Source: Acetobacteraceae bacterium B3987 (GTDB lineage: Bacteria; Pseudomonadota; Alphaproteobacteria; Acetobacterales; Acetobacteraceae). From it: a DNA stretch of 64,000 nucleotides. Both the position numbers and the translations under genes were made by a program. Positions 27,110 to 35,311 of the stretch are shown piece by piece (the first letter of the stretch is position 1; each line of letters starts with the position of its first letter). The notes beneath the pieces were generated by a model that saw only the letters and a program-made list of their open reading frames with translations, was not told where the DNA came from and searched no databases. The DNA is taken from the NCBI GenBank assembly GCA_026537415.1, contig JAFNMF010000001.1:610-64609 (forward strand). Reading direction: 5' to 3'.

Positions 27110-29641
27110 TTACAGGCTGATGTTGATGCGCCCGTAATAATAGCCGCCTGTCATGGGGATACCGGCGGAATTGTTGTCATAGAACAGCGTGCCAAGGTAG
27201 GAATTCTCGGCAGGCATCCGGCGGGGGCGGACATTGAAGAGGTTGTTCCCGCCAACAGCCAGATGGATGCGCTTTGTTGCCTGAAAGCCGACTTCAAGGT
27301 CTGTCAGCCATGCAGGCGTGTTCACGAAGCGGTGGAACTGGCTCTGTGAATATTGCAGCGCAGCAGGGGCCTGATCCTGATAGGTTACGTTATTGACCGT
27401 TTCGCCATAGCGGGTCTGGCGGAGATTCACGCTCCAGCGGTTCAGCTTCCAGTAGGCATTGAGGACAATCTTGCTGCGGGGTGAAGCCGTGGTGAGATAA
27501 CCGATCTGCTGGGCATTGAGGATGGGTGATCCATCCGCATAGGTGTTGAGATGGTGGATGCGGGTGCGGTTCAGATTGAGGGCCATGCTGAGATTCAGCG
27601 AGCCATAGCGGTGCAGCTTCAGGTCGTAATCGGCCATGATGTCTAGTCCCTGCGTGCGGGTGCTGGCCCCGTTGGTGAAGTAGGTGGCCGTCACGTTGTC
27701 CGGGTCCAGCCCGCCGGGCAGGGTGGCTCCCATGAGGGCGATGGCGTTTTCCGCCGCATTACCCTGAAAGCTGCCACCCGGCGCAATGCGGTTGCGGATG
27801 TTGATCTGATACACATCGGCAGAAACGTGGAGGTTGGTGACCGGCTCCATCACGATACCGCCGCTGGCGTTGGTGGAGCGTTCAGCCTTCAGTCTCTGGG
27901 CACCAAGGGAGCTGGCCGCTACGGAGCTGACAGGCAGGCTGGCAACGGCTCCGTTGGGGGTAACGCTCAGTGCGCTGTAATGCTGCTCCAGCAGGGTTGG
28001 GGCACGGTATCCATTGCTGATGGTGGCCCGTACGGCAAAGCGTTTCGTGAAGTCATACCGGGCAGCGATCTTGCCCGTCTGGGCGTTGCCTGCATCGGTG
28101 TAATGCTCATACCGCCCGCCGATATCGACATCGAGATGACGGAGGGGATGGAAGTCGGCATCGATGTAGCCGGACCAGACATTGCGGTTCCATGAACCCG
28201 CATTCTGCGGCATCAGGCCTGCAAAGCCCTGAAGCCCGCCTTTGTAGTAGGAGGCAGGCTCACCAGCCCCGATGGTGTATTTCTCCAGCCTGTGCTGGGC
28301 ACCGAAGGAGAGGTCCAGAGAGCGGCCTTGCGTAAAGGCGAATTTGCGGCTGATGTTCAGCGTGTTGTTCCACTGTTCGTTCTTGAAACGCTCTGTCCGT
28401 GCCCTTGTGGGAGATGTGCCGTAATCGGCATAATAGGCCGGGTTGCCGCTGTTCTTCAGCGTCATGTGGTCATCATCAGCCCCGTAGGTCGTGTTGGCAT
28501 CCCAGTGGAACCCGGCAGGCAGGCGGCCTTTCAGTCCCAGCGTGACGGCATAATCCTGCTCTTCCATGGCCTCGATGGGGGCGAAGCCGTTGGGATAATA
28601 TTGTGGGAATGTGTCTGGCGTCCGGTAATCCTGAAACCCTTCACCGTGCCGGTGGGCGTAGGTGACAAAGCCATAGCCTTCCAGCGACTGGGTGAAATGC
28701 TTGCCGAAATTGAGGCTGAGAGTTTGCCGTGTCTGTTCAGCGAGGCTGAGGGCAGGGTCATCATAACGGCCCGTGCGGTCATCTATGCCTTTCTGGATGA
28801 AATGGTCGGTATGGAACATCTGCCCGGCCAGATTGACATAGCCGTCCTCGCCAAGGGCAAAGCCTTTGTCGAAGCCGAACTGATACTGCCAGCCATCGCC
28901 ATTATAGGCGTTTGCCCCGGTCTGGGCATCAATGTCGGAGCTTTTGACATTCTTCTTCAGCACGATGTTGATGACACCAGCCAGACCGTCCGCTCCGTAG
29001 CGGGAGGCGGCACCATCCCGCAGGATTTCGATATGGTCGATGGCTTCCGGGGGAATCATGTTCAGGTCCACCGGGCTGGAGCCTTCTTCCGGCCCGCTAT
29101 CGGCACTGATGTTCGCTGTGGTGTGGCGGCGGATGCCGTTGACGAGTACCAGCGTATGGTTGGGGTTCAGCCCCCGCAGGCGGATGGAGGATGTTAGGGC
29201 TGAGGCATCATAGCCCGCCGTGCTGATGGTGACGGATGGATTGATGCGGGCCAGTGCATCTGCCACGTTGATTTGCCCCGTGCGCTGGAGCTGCTGGGCC
29301 GTGACGATATCAACCGGGGAGGTGCTGGCACGGGCACGTTTCAGCGGCGTATTAGTCTGCCGGACAGTTAGATGCTCTGCGGATGTGGCATTGATGGCAT
29401 GGGGCTTATGGTGGGAATGGGTTGGGGTAGCGTGGGGAACAGCCTTTGTTGTGCCGCTGCTTTTCTTATGGACTACTTTGGCTTCCGTAACTGGGTTGCT
29501 GGTGGGTGTGGCTGCCAGAGCGGAGGATGCAAGGCCGGACATGGCTGTAGAGAGCCCGAGGCCAAAGCTGCATGAGCCCATCAGACAGGACAGGGACAGC
29601 AGGGAGGCAGGCAGACGGTAAGGGCCATGCAGGCGGGACAT
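27110..29641 (-). CDS. TonB-dependent outer-membrane receptor
   Basis: An 843-residue receptor: signal peptide (cleavage near residue 43, after SALA), a Thr/Ser/His-rich linker, plug domain (DIVTAQQLQRTGQINVADAL, then IRLRGLNPNHTLVLVNGIRR and GVINIVLKK), and a 22-strand-type barrel. The end GGYYYGRINISL lacks a final Phe but has the expected amphipathic strand. Such receptors import scarce substrates (siderophores, vitamins, sugars, small metabolites) using TonB energy. No iron-regulatory sequence is obvious. Its place between mmuM and a permease argues for an organic ligand rather than iron. Confidence 0.92.
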   Translation of the reverse strand: MSRLHGPYRLPASLLSLSCLMGSCSFGLGLSTAMSGLASSALAATPTSNPVTEAKVVHKKSSGTTKAVPHATPTHSHHKPHAINATSAEHLTVRQTNTPLKRARASTSPVDIVTAQQLQRTGQINVADALARINPSVTISTAGYDASALTSSIRLRGLNPNHTLVLVNGIRRHTTANISADSGPEEGSSPVDLNMIPPEAIDHIEILRDGAASRYGADGLAGVINIVLKKNVKSSDIDAQTGANAYNGDGWQYQFGFDKGFALGEDGYVNLAGQMFHTDHFIQKGIDDRTGRYDDPALSLAEQTRQTLSLNFGKHFTQSLEGYGFVTYAHRHGEGFQDYRTPDTFPQYYPNGFAPIEAMEEQDYAVTLGLKGRLPAGFHWDANTTYGADDDHMTLKNSGNPAYYADYGTSPTRARTERFKNEQWNNTLNISRKFAFTQGRSLDLSFGAQHRLEKYTIGAGEPASYYKGGLQGFAGLMPQNAGSWNRNVWSGYIDADFHPLRHLDVDIGGRYEHYTDAGNAQTGKIAARYDFTKRFAVRATISNGYRAPTLLEQHYSALSVTPNGAVASLPVSSVAASSLGAQRLKAERSTNASGGIVMEPVTNLHVSADVYQINIRNRIAPGGSFQGNAAENAIALMGATLPGGLDPDNVTATYFTNGASTRTQGLDIMADYDLKLHRYGSLNLSMALNLNRTRIHHLNTYADGSPILNAQQIGYLTTASPRSKIVLNAYWKLNRWSVNLRQTRYGETVNNVTYQDQAPAALQYSQSQFHRFVNTPAWLTDLEVGFQATKRIHLAVGGNNLFNVRPRRMPAENSYLGTLFYDNNSAGIPMTGGYYYGRINISL

Positions 29642-29677
29642 TGTGGTTTCTCCAGAGTGCGAAAAGAGCGGCGGGGT

Positions 29678-30676
29678 TTAGTGGGCTGAAGGAAAATGGG
29701 CAGCGAGGGCAGCGATATGTTCTGGCCCGATGCCGCAGCATCCGCCGATGATGTCTGCGCCTTCTTCATGCCAGTGCCGTGCAAAGTCGCTGTAGCGGTC
29801 CGGGGTCAGTGTGCCATCCAGTGGCGTAATGCTTTCATTGGCACCGTCCCCTTCGCCGTCATGATGGTTGTGGGCAAAACCATTGGCATAGACGCCAAGA
29901 CGCAGGGTGGGTGCGGTTTCGCCTGCATGGGCTTTCATGGTCTGCCGTGCCGTCTGGAGGGCCGCTGCCATGATGCGGGGATCACTACAGTTGAAGAGCA
30001 GGGCATCCAGTTTCAGCTGAAGGGCGGCTTGTACGGCATCTTCCAGAAGATCACCTGAACGCAGGCGTATGGGGGTTTTCTGATGGACAAGAGCCACCGG
30101 GTCGGAATCATCCAGTGTGAAGGAGCCCCAGACGGGGCGTGTATCATCCGTATTCTGGCGGATGAGCCTGTGTGCCGTCTGTAATTCGGCAATGCTGCTC
30201 TGTGTCTCAGCCAGCCAGAGATCGACGGATGGGGCCAGCCCCCGGATGAGTGGGGTCAGGATGGCTGTAGCCTTCTCTGGTGTGAACAGGTCGGGTCGGT
30301 AGGAGCCACAGGCTGGTGGCAGTGACCCTGCCAGAAGGGGGCTCGTCTTTTCCGGCTGTGCCTGTGCGGCGATGGCCTGACGCCCCAGAACACCGGAGAG
30401 ACGGGCGAGGTCTTCGCCTTTTTCTGCGAAACGCTCTTCACCGATATGGAAGGGCACCACGGCATAGCTGTTGGTCGTGATGACCTGTGCCCCCGCCTTA
30501 AGGAAGTTCTCATGAGCCTGTTGAACCAGATCAGGCCGTTCCATCAGGCTGAGGGCTGACCATTCCGGCTGGCGGAATGGTGCCCCCATGCGGTGAAGCT
30601 CACGCCCCATCCCGCCATCAAGGATGAGAGGAGTGCGAGCATTCGCGGGAGAGATGGACGTGATGGAGGAAGGCAT
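29678..30676 (-). CDS. mmuM: Homocysteine S-methyltransferase (MmuM-like)
   Basis: Transfers a methyl group to homocysteine to make methionine, using S-methylmethionine or SAM as donor in characterised MmuM enzymes. The 332-residue protein has the N-terminal LILDGGMGRELHRMG, an internal zinc ligand (LFNCSDP near residue 230) and the paired zinc cysteines GGCCGIGPEH near residue 312. It is first in a minus-strand set with a TonB-dependent receptor and an NCS1 permease. A hairpin (30695-30712) lies just 5' of its weak ribosome site. Confidence 0.9.
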   Translation of the reverse strand: MPSSITSISPANARTPLILDGGMGRELHRMGAPFRQPEWSALSLMERPDLVQQAHENFLKAGAQVITTNSYAVVPFHIGEERFAEKGEDLARLSGVLGRQAIAAQAQPEKTSPLLAGSLPPACGSYRPDLFTPEKATAILTPLIRGLAPSVDLWLAETQSSIAELQTAHRLIRQNTDDTRPVWGSFTLDDSDPVALVHQKTPIRLRSGDLLEDAVQAALQLKLDALLFNCSDPRIMAAALQTARQTMKAHAGETAPTLRLGVYANGFAHNHHDGEGDGANESITPLDGTLTPDRYSDFARHWHEEGADIIGGCCGIGPEHIAALAAHFPSAH

Positions 30677-30860
30677 GGCGTCTCTGTCTCATCGGGGGAT
30701 GGCTCTGTCCCCTGTATTTTCGTTTGTTAAAGGAGTGCCATGGGTAAAAAAAGCGGAAGAAAATATCAATCCCATACACATATAAGCATAATGTTATATA
30801 TAAAGTATAGGTGGCGATAGGAGCGGCAATTATTGGGGAATATAAATGAATATAAGTTAA

Positions 30861-30879
30861 TGTGATGTATTTTATCACA
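30861..30879. promoter_or_regulatory. Operator-like inverted repeat upstream of mmuM
   Basis: TGTGAT and ATCACA are perfect 6-bp arms around GTATTTT. Resembles a binding site for a dimeric regulator, but the spacer does not fit the CRP consensus. Regulator unknown. Confidence 0.4.
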
Positions 30880-30977
30880 TAGGGATATGATTATTCCGAT
30901 GTAAAACAGTGTAAAAAATATTTTGCTTCATCCTAGCAAACTCTCCGTATTCCCTTGCTGGAATATGAAAGATGATT

Positions 30978-31004
30978 CCCACCATCTGCGGAAAAGACGG
31001 TGGG
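30978..31004 (-). terminator. Possible terminator hairpin after the secreted-protein gene
   Basis: CCCACC (30978-30983) pairs with GGTGGG (30999-31004), with an inner AGA/TCT pair, 10 bp past the stop at 31014. A T-run is missing, so termination is uncertain. Confidence 0.4.
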
Positions 31005-31013
31005 AGCAATGTG

Positions 31014-31562
31014 TTAGGGATTGTTGAGGGTATCTTGATATTTTTGCCCATCGAACACCCAGCGGTCATTTCCATCGACAATGATATCGGCCATGCCATT
31101 ATGTCGCTGACGAGCGATGCGGATGGTACCATTTACGCTATCCAGCAGAGTGTCCCACTTAGTGCCATTCTTGCGATAAATGGAAGTCGTACAGCCCGCT
31201 GAACCACAGAGGCGATAGGATTGCAGTTGAACAAATAGGATCGTGTCTTTCTGTTTGGGGGCGAGCTTAGCCGTACCTGTTAGGACGATGGGCTGCTCAT
31301 TGTGGCGGGCTGCATCTTCCAGTAGGTCGGTGTTCAGGCTGCGGGCGGCATTGTCCAGTTCCGTACCAGGCTGGGATTTCAGCTCTACAGGCAGGGTGCT
31401 TGCAGACTGGGCTGCATGATGGCGGTGTGCCGCATGTTTTGAGGTGGCTGCCCCGGCGGGATTGAGTAGGGCAAAGCCGGAGAAGGCCACGACAAGGGCG
31501 GCAGAGCGCAGGCTTTCGGTAAAATTATGAAAGCGGCTAGAGGTAGGCGATGGGTGGGTCAT
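31014..31562 (-). CDS. Secreted protein of unknown function with histidine-rich linker
   Basis: A 182-residue exported protein I cannot place. The signal peptide (AALVVAFSGFALLNPAGAA) ends near residue 40, followed by a His/Ala-rich segment (SKHAAHRHHAAQSAS). The C-terminal domain has two cysteines (LCGSAGCTT) probably forming a disulfide, and the strand pattern WDTLLDSVNGTIRIARQ. Start ATG 31562 has AGAGGA upstream; a longer reading from 31670 overlaps the dioxygenase gene and is rejected. It lies 76 bp after the dioxygenase on the same strand. Confidence 0.65.
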   Translation of the reverse strand: MTHPSPTSSRFHNFTESLRSAALVVAFSGFALLNPAGAATSKHAAHRHHAAQSASTLPVELKSQPGTELDNAARSLNTDLLEDAARHNEQPIVLTGTAKLAPKQKDTILFVQLQSYRLCGSAGCTTSIYRKNGTKWDTLLDSVNGTIRIARQRHNGMADIIVDGNDRWVFDGQKYQDTLNNP

Positions 31563-31638
31563 GGCATTGTTATCCTCTGGCGAAGAACGGAAAGGAGACT
31601 GAAAAGCCCGCCAAGAGGGCGGGGAAAGAGCAGGGCCG

Positions 31639-32376
31639 TTATTCATATCGCAACGTGACGACAAGCACATCCCGATAGGCGGGACGTTCAGGGTCTTCCG
31701 GCTCGACCGCCGTTACACCGTGATAAACCCGGTGATCGTCTACAATGGCTGTATCTAACGGGTCTGTCAGGGTGAAGGAGCCTAGAACGGTCTGTCGGTC
31801 CAGCGCATGGATGCTAGTGATGCCCTCGCGGATATTGCAGCGATTGACCATGAAGACGAAAACCCAGTCCACACCATCACGATGCATTCCTTCCGGCGTG
31901 GGGAGAGCATCCGCATCATTGGCGGCCTCAATGCGGAACTGATGCACTTCCACATGCCATGAGGCAGGCTGTGGCCGTTCTGAAGACAGATGATCCGCCA
32001 TAGTGGAGGTCGCCTGAAGAATGGCTGTAAGGGCTGGATGTTGCCCGATATCATCCGTGATCGGGCTGAACCAACGCTCTACGCCACCATTGAGTAGGTT
32101 ATAATCCCGGCTCTGGTAATGGGGCTGGTGTTCTTTGCGAGTTAGATCGTCGCCAGTGATGGAGAAGGTAGCATAACGGCGGCGGCGGTAACGTCCACCA
32201 TCGGCCATGTAGAGGTCCACGCCTAGATCGTTCCAGCTTTCTGCAAAACCTTGCCAGTCTTTTAGACCGTAAGATTCCAGCCATGTTCTGGCTTGTGGTG
32301 CTGGCAAAAAGGCAAAACCGTCTTTTGTGATGTGCTGTTCGGTAGAGGTCGCAATTTTTGTGCAGGATGGCGTCAT
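31639..32376 (-). CDS. 2-oxoglutarate/Fe(II) dioxygenase, amino-acid hydroxylase-like
   Basis: A 245-residue protein resembling the 2OG-Fe dioxygenase family that includes Bacillus L-isoleucine 4-hydroxylase. Recognisable blocks are RYRRRRYATFSITGD near residue 65, VHQFRIEA near residue 146, and the iron-binding HRDG (EGMHRDGVDWVFVFMV) near residue 163 with a distal DHRVYHGV supplying the second His. Some relatives also oxidise methionine to its sulfoxide. The substrate here is unknown. ATG 32376 has an AGGGAG site; the extra 23 codons upstream are not family-like. Confidence 0.8.
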   Translation of the reverse strand: MTPSCTKIATSTEQHITKDGFAFLPAPQARTWLESYGLKDWQGFAESWNDLGVDLYMADGGRYRRRRYATFSITGDDLTRKEHQPHYQSRDYNLLNGGVERWFSPITDDIGQHPALTAILQATSTMADHLSSERPQPASWHVEVHQFRIEAANDADALPTPEGMHRDGVDWVFVFMVNRCNIREGITSIHALDRQTVLGSFTLTDPLDTAIVDDHRVYHGVTAVEPEDPERPAYRDVLVVTLRYE

Positions 32377-32510
32377 GGTGGGCGGCTCCCTGTAGCCGTA
32401 ATGAAAACAGAATGGAACTGGCCCCTGTCCGGCATTACGGAGCATGATGGCACGTCTGTGCAGTATAAGAGGTCTCTGGTCTGCTGTCTTGCGCTCTATG
32501 TACTCTTTAT

Positions 32511-32545
32511 AAAAAACCCCTCCGCACGATGTGGAAGGGGTTTTT
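32511..32545 (-). terminator. Terminator downstream of ndh
   Basis: AAAAACCCCT... and ...AAGGGGTTTTT arms (about 32511-32523 and 32533-32545) form a strong hairpin with A and T flanks, 24 bp beyond the ndh stop and ahead of the dioxygenase gene. Confidence 0.85.
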
Positions 32546-32568
32546 CTTACCGGAGCCGGGAGAGGGTC

Positions 32569-33831
32569 TTACTTACTCTCATCTTTGATCGGCGTTTCTT
32601 TGCCGTTCAGGTCCGGATTATTGGGCCGGAAGCGTTCGCTAAGAGCGGCACAGATGGTACGGAAAATACCGCTAATGCCCATCTGATGCTGGCGAAACAG
32701 CCCTTCATGAATGAAGCGTGCCAGCTGAGCCCCGAGGCCGTGTCCACCAAAACCTTTCTTGGAAGGCCACATGCCCCATGCGTTGTAACGCCCCAGAGCT
32801 ACAACGGCACCACGGTCGGTATAGACAAACGGAACAGGCTGTTTGCCTGCCAGCTGACGAGGAATAGCGACACGCCCAACGTAACGGCCTTCCTGTCGGG
32901 CTGCCTGAGCCGTAGGAGCCGTAGGGTTGACCTCCATACGGGCGCAGTCCCCAATGGCGTAGATGGACGGATCTTTCGTGGTCTGGAGCGTATCGGTGAC
33001 CATGATCTGTCCGCTGCGACTAAGCTCAAGATTCTTGAGGAGGGATGTTGCAGCGCAAGCCTTCACACCAGCGGCCCAGATGGGGAAGTTGGACTCAATA
33101 CGACGACCATCCTTGAGAGCGATATAGCCGCAGCCAACTTCACTGACCATGCCGTTGGTAATGACATCAAAGCCCAGCTTTTCCAGCTCGGCCTGTGCCT
33201 CAGCCGATACCTGTTCAGGGAAAGGCGGGAGAAGGCGGGATTGTGCTTCAATCAGCGTGGGTTTCAGCAGTCGCTTCCGAGCAGACGGGCCGAGGCCGGG
33301 TGTATTGTCGATGGCCTGGCAGAGTTCAGCAGCCAGCTGCACGCCTGTGGCACCACCACCGACAATGCTGAGATTGACAGGCTTGTTCGTCAGCTGTGCC
33401 CGCTCAATCAGGGAGCGGAAACGGTCGTGAATGACCTTCGCATCTGCCAGAGTGTTGAGGAAGAGGCAGTTCTCTTTTGCACCCGGTGTGCCAAAGTCGT
33501 TAGCACAGGCACCCAAGGCTACGATCAGCAGGTCATAGTCTAGAACCTGCCCGTTTTCCAGATTCAGCGTTTTGGTGGTGCTGTCGATGGTGTCCAGTGT
33601 ACTCTGGATGAAGGAGAAGCCGAAGCGTTTGGCAAGCTCGTTGAAGGCGAAAAGATTGCCCTTCGGGCCAATTGTGCCAGAGGCCAGCTCATGCAGAACG
33701 GGCTTCCAGATATGGACAGCGTTCTGGTCGATCAGTGTAATTCTGATTTTGGAATTGTGGCTGAGCTGAGTTGCGGCTTCCAGCCCGCCAACACCACCTC
33801 CCAGAATGACGACATGCTTTTTTGCGGACAT
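32569..33831 (-). CDS. ndh: Type II NADH dehydrogenase (NADH:quinone oxidoreductase)
   Basis: Single-subunit, non-proton-pumping flavoenzyme feeding electrons from NADH to ubiquinone, membrane-associated. The 420-residue protein has the FAD loop HVVILGGGVGGLEAATQL at the N-terminus, the NADH loop SIVGGGATGVQLAAEL near residue 167, and the second FAD motif IYAIGDCA near residue 300. Start ATG 33831 has AGGA 10 nt upstream; 19 extra codons upstream lack family likeness. NDH-2 is a common route for NADH reoxidation in acetic acid bacteria. Confidence 0.95.
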   Translation of the reverse strand: MSAKKHVVILGGGVGGLEAATQLSHNSKIRITLIDQNAVHIWKPVLHELASGTIGPKGNLFAFNELAKRFGFSFIQSTLDTIDSTTKTLNLENGQVLDYDLLIVALGACANDFGTPGAKENCLFLNTLADAKVIHDRFRSLIERAQLTNKPVNLSIVGGGATGVQLAAELCQAIDNTPGLGPSARKRLLKPTLIEAQSRLLPPFPEQVSAEAQAELEKLGFDVITNGMVSEVGCGYIALKDGRRIESNFPIWAAGVKACAATSLLKNLELSRSGQIMVTDTLQTTKDPSIYAIGDCARMEVNPTAPTAQAARQEGRYVGRVAIPRQLAGKQPVPFVYTDRGAVVALGRYNAWGMWPSKKGFGGHGLGAQLARFIHEGLFRQHQMGISGIFRTICAALSERFRPNNPDLNGKETPIKDESK

Positions 33832-34072
33832 GAAACCGTTCCTCGTTTTTCCGACGTGATTTTTGTGACAGGCGCAAACAGGACGCACAACATACTTTTT
33901 GCTCTAGCCGTCTGCCCCAGTATATACAAGCCCCGTCATGGTAATCGACGTGGTTTTCTGAGTATATCAGTTCCTTATTCAGGAAGGGATCTACTGTCCG
34001 CTGGTAAGTGTAGGGCAGGCCATGCTGCATTATGAGCCATACCCTACTATATCTGGGTCTTAGAGCCCGGAT

Positions 34073-35308
34073 TTAGCTCCGATAAGAGCCATTGATGTCG
34101 ATGTAACCGTGGGTTAGATCGCAGGTCCAGACGCTCGAACATCCCGAACCAAGGCCTATATCTGCCGTGATTGTGATCTCCTGTTGGCGCATATAAGCGT
34201 CCAATGCATGGACATCATGTTCCTTCACGCCGCCTTTACTGGCGACCCAATGGTCCCCAATAGCGATAGAGAGGCGGTCCCTGTCAGCAGGCTCGCCACT
34301 CTTGCCAACGGCCATGACGATACGGCCCCAGTTTGCATCCTCCCCAGCGATGGCGGTTTTCACCAGCGGAGAGTTGGCAATGGCCATAGCAATCCGTCGA
34401 GCGGACTGCTCGCTTTGTGCGCCTTGCACATCGACACGGATCAGTTTTGTGGCCCCTTCGCCATCACGGACAACCAGCAGAGCCAGTTCATGGAGCAGGT
34501 CCTTCAGGGCTGCTCGGAACTCGGCCAGTGCTGAATCCTCATGGCTGCTGATTTCCTCATGCTTTGCCTGACCGGTGGCAAAGAGCATCAGCATGTCCGA
34601 TGTGGAGGTATCTGAATCCACAGTGATGGAGTTGAAGCTCGGCCCTACACCCTCTTCCAGCAGTGCTTGGAGTACAGGCTGAGGCAGGGCAGCATCCGTA
34701 GCGACATAGGCCAACATGGTGGCCATGTCCGGGGCGACCATGCCAGACCCTTTGGCAATTCCCTGAATGCAGACCGGCGTATTACCAATCGTCACTTCAC
34801 GGCGGGCAGCCTTAGGGAAGGTGTCGGTCGTCATGATGGCACGGGCAGCGTCCTCCCAGCCATCATCATGTAGGGCTTCAATAGCTGCGGGTAGAGCAGA
34901 GAGAATCTTCTTATAAGGAAGTGTCTCACCAATAACCCCGGTAGAGGCGAGGAAAACATCCTCAACGGGACAGCCCAGCAGGTGAGCTACCTCACCAGCA
35001 CAGGCTACCACGGCCTCTTCCCCGGCACGGCCAGTGAAGACATTGGCATTGCCGGAGTTTACCAGCAGTGCCCGTGCATGGGGCGTGCTGGCAAGGGCAC
35101 CACGGCACCAGGGGATAGGAGCCCCCGGGCAGAGATTGCGGGTATAGACACCCGCTGCTGTCGTGCCGGGGGCGAACTCGACCAGCATAAGGTCGGTCCG
35201 CCCGCTATAGCGGATATTAGCCTCCACACCACTAAGCCGCACCCCGGCGATGGAGGTCAGTTTAGGCAGTGAAAGTGCCAGCGGGGAGCGGGGGTATGGT
35301 TTAGCCAT
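34073..35308 (-). CDS. argJ: Bifunctional glutamate N-acetyltransferase / amino-acid N-acetyltransferase
   Basis: Recycles the acetyl group from N-acetylornithine to glutamate in arginine biosynthesis. The 411-residue precursor cleaves itself before the threonine of GMVAPDMATMLAYVATD near residue 190 to give alpha and beta chains. Other conserved blocks: GNANVFTGRAG, FLASTGVIGE, and the C-terminal YIDINGSYRS. The ATG at 35308 follows the isomerase stop (35312) with only 3 bp between, so it is probably translated from the same transcript. Confidence 0.95.
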   Translation of the reverse strand: MAKPYPRSPLALSLPKLTSIAGVRLSGVEANIRYSGRTDLMLVEFAPGTTAAGVYTRNLCPGAPIPWCRGALASTPHARALLVNSGNANVFTGRAGEEAVVACAGEVAHLLGCPVEDVFLASTGVIGETLPYKKILSALPAAIEALHDDGWEDAARAIMTTDTFPKAARREVTIGNTPVCIQGIAKGSGMVAPDMATMLAYVATDAALPQPVLQALLEEGVGPSFNSITVDSDTSTSDMLMLFATGQAKHEEISSHEDSALAEFRAALKDLLHELALLVVRDGEGATKLIRVDVQGAQSEQSARRIAMAIANSPLVKTAIAGEDANWGRIVMAVGKSGEPADRDRLSIAIGDHWVASKGGVKEHDVHALDAYMRQQEITITADIGLGSGCSSVWTCDLTHGYIDINGSYRS

Positions 35309-35311
35309 GGC

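Larger units (their letters stand above)
30677..31013. other. AT-rich 337-bp intergenic region upstream of mmuM
   Basis: No convincing gene on either strand. The centre (about 30720-30960) is far more AT-rich than the surrounding coding DNA. It contains an inverted repeat TGTGAT/ATCACA (30861-30866 and 30874-30879, spacer 7), a GGGGA/TCCCC hairpin near the mmuM start (30695-30712), and a hairpin at 30978-31004. It probably holds the mmuM promoter and its control sites. Confidence 0.6.

Noticed and set aside
28292-29197. 301-codon plus-strand frame
   Set aside because: Antisense to the TonB-dependent receptor, which explains the long open frame by codon bias.
30861-30879. CRP/FNR site
   Set aside because: TGTGA and TCACA are present but separated by 9 bp, whereas CRP needs 6; kept only as an unassigned inverted repeat.
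25704-32445. Horizontally acquired island or prophage
   Set aside because: No integrase, transposase, direct repeats or tRNA-fragment duplication; coding composition resembles neighbours. Only the intergenic gap is AT-rich.
32293-33543. 416-codon plus-strand frame
   Set aside because: Lies antisense to ndh, which has full family motifs; the antisense translation is low-complexity and has no domain.
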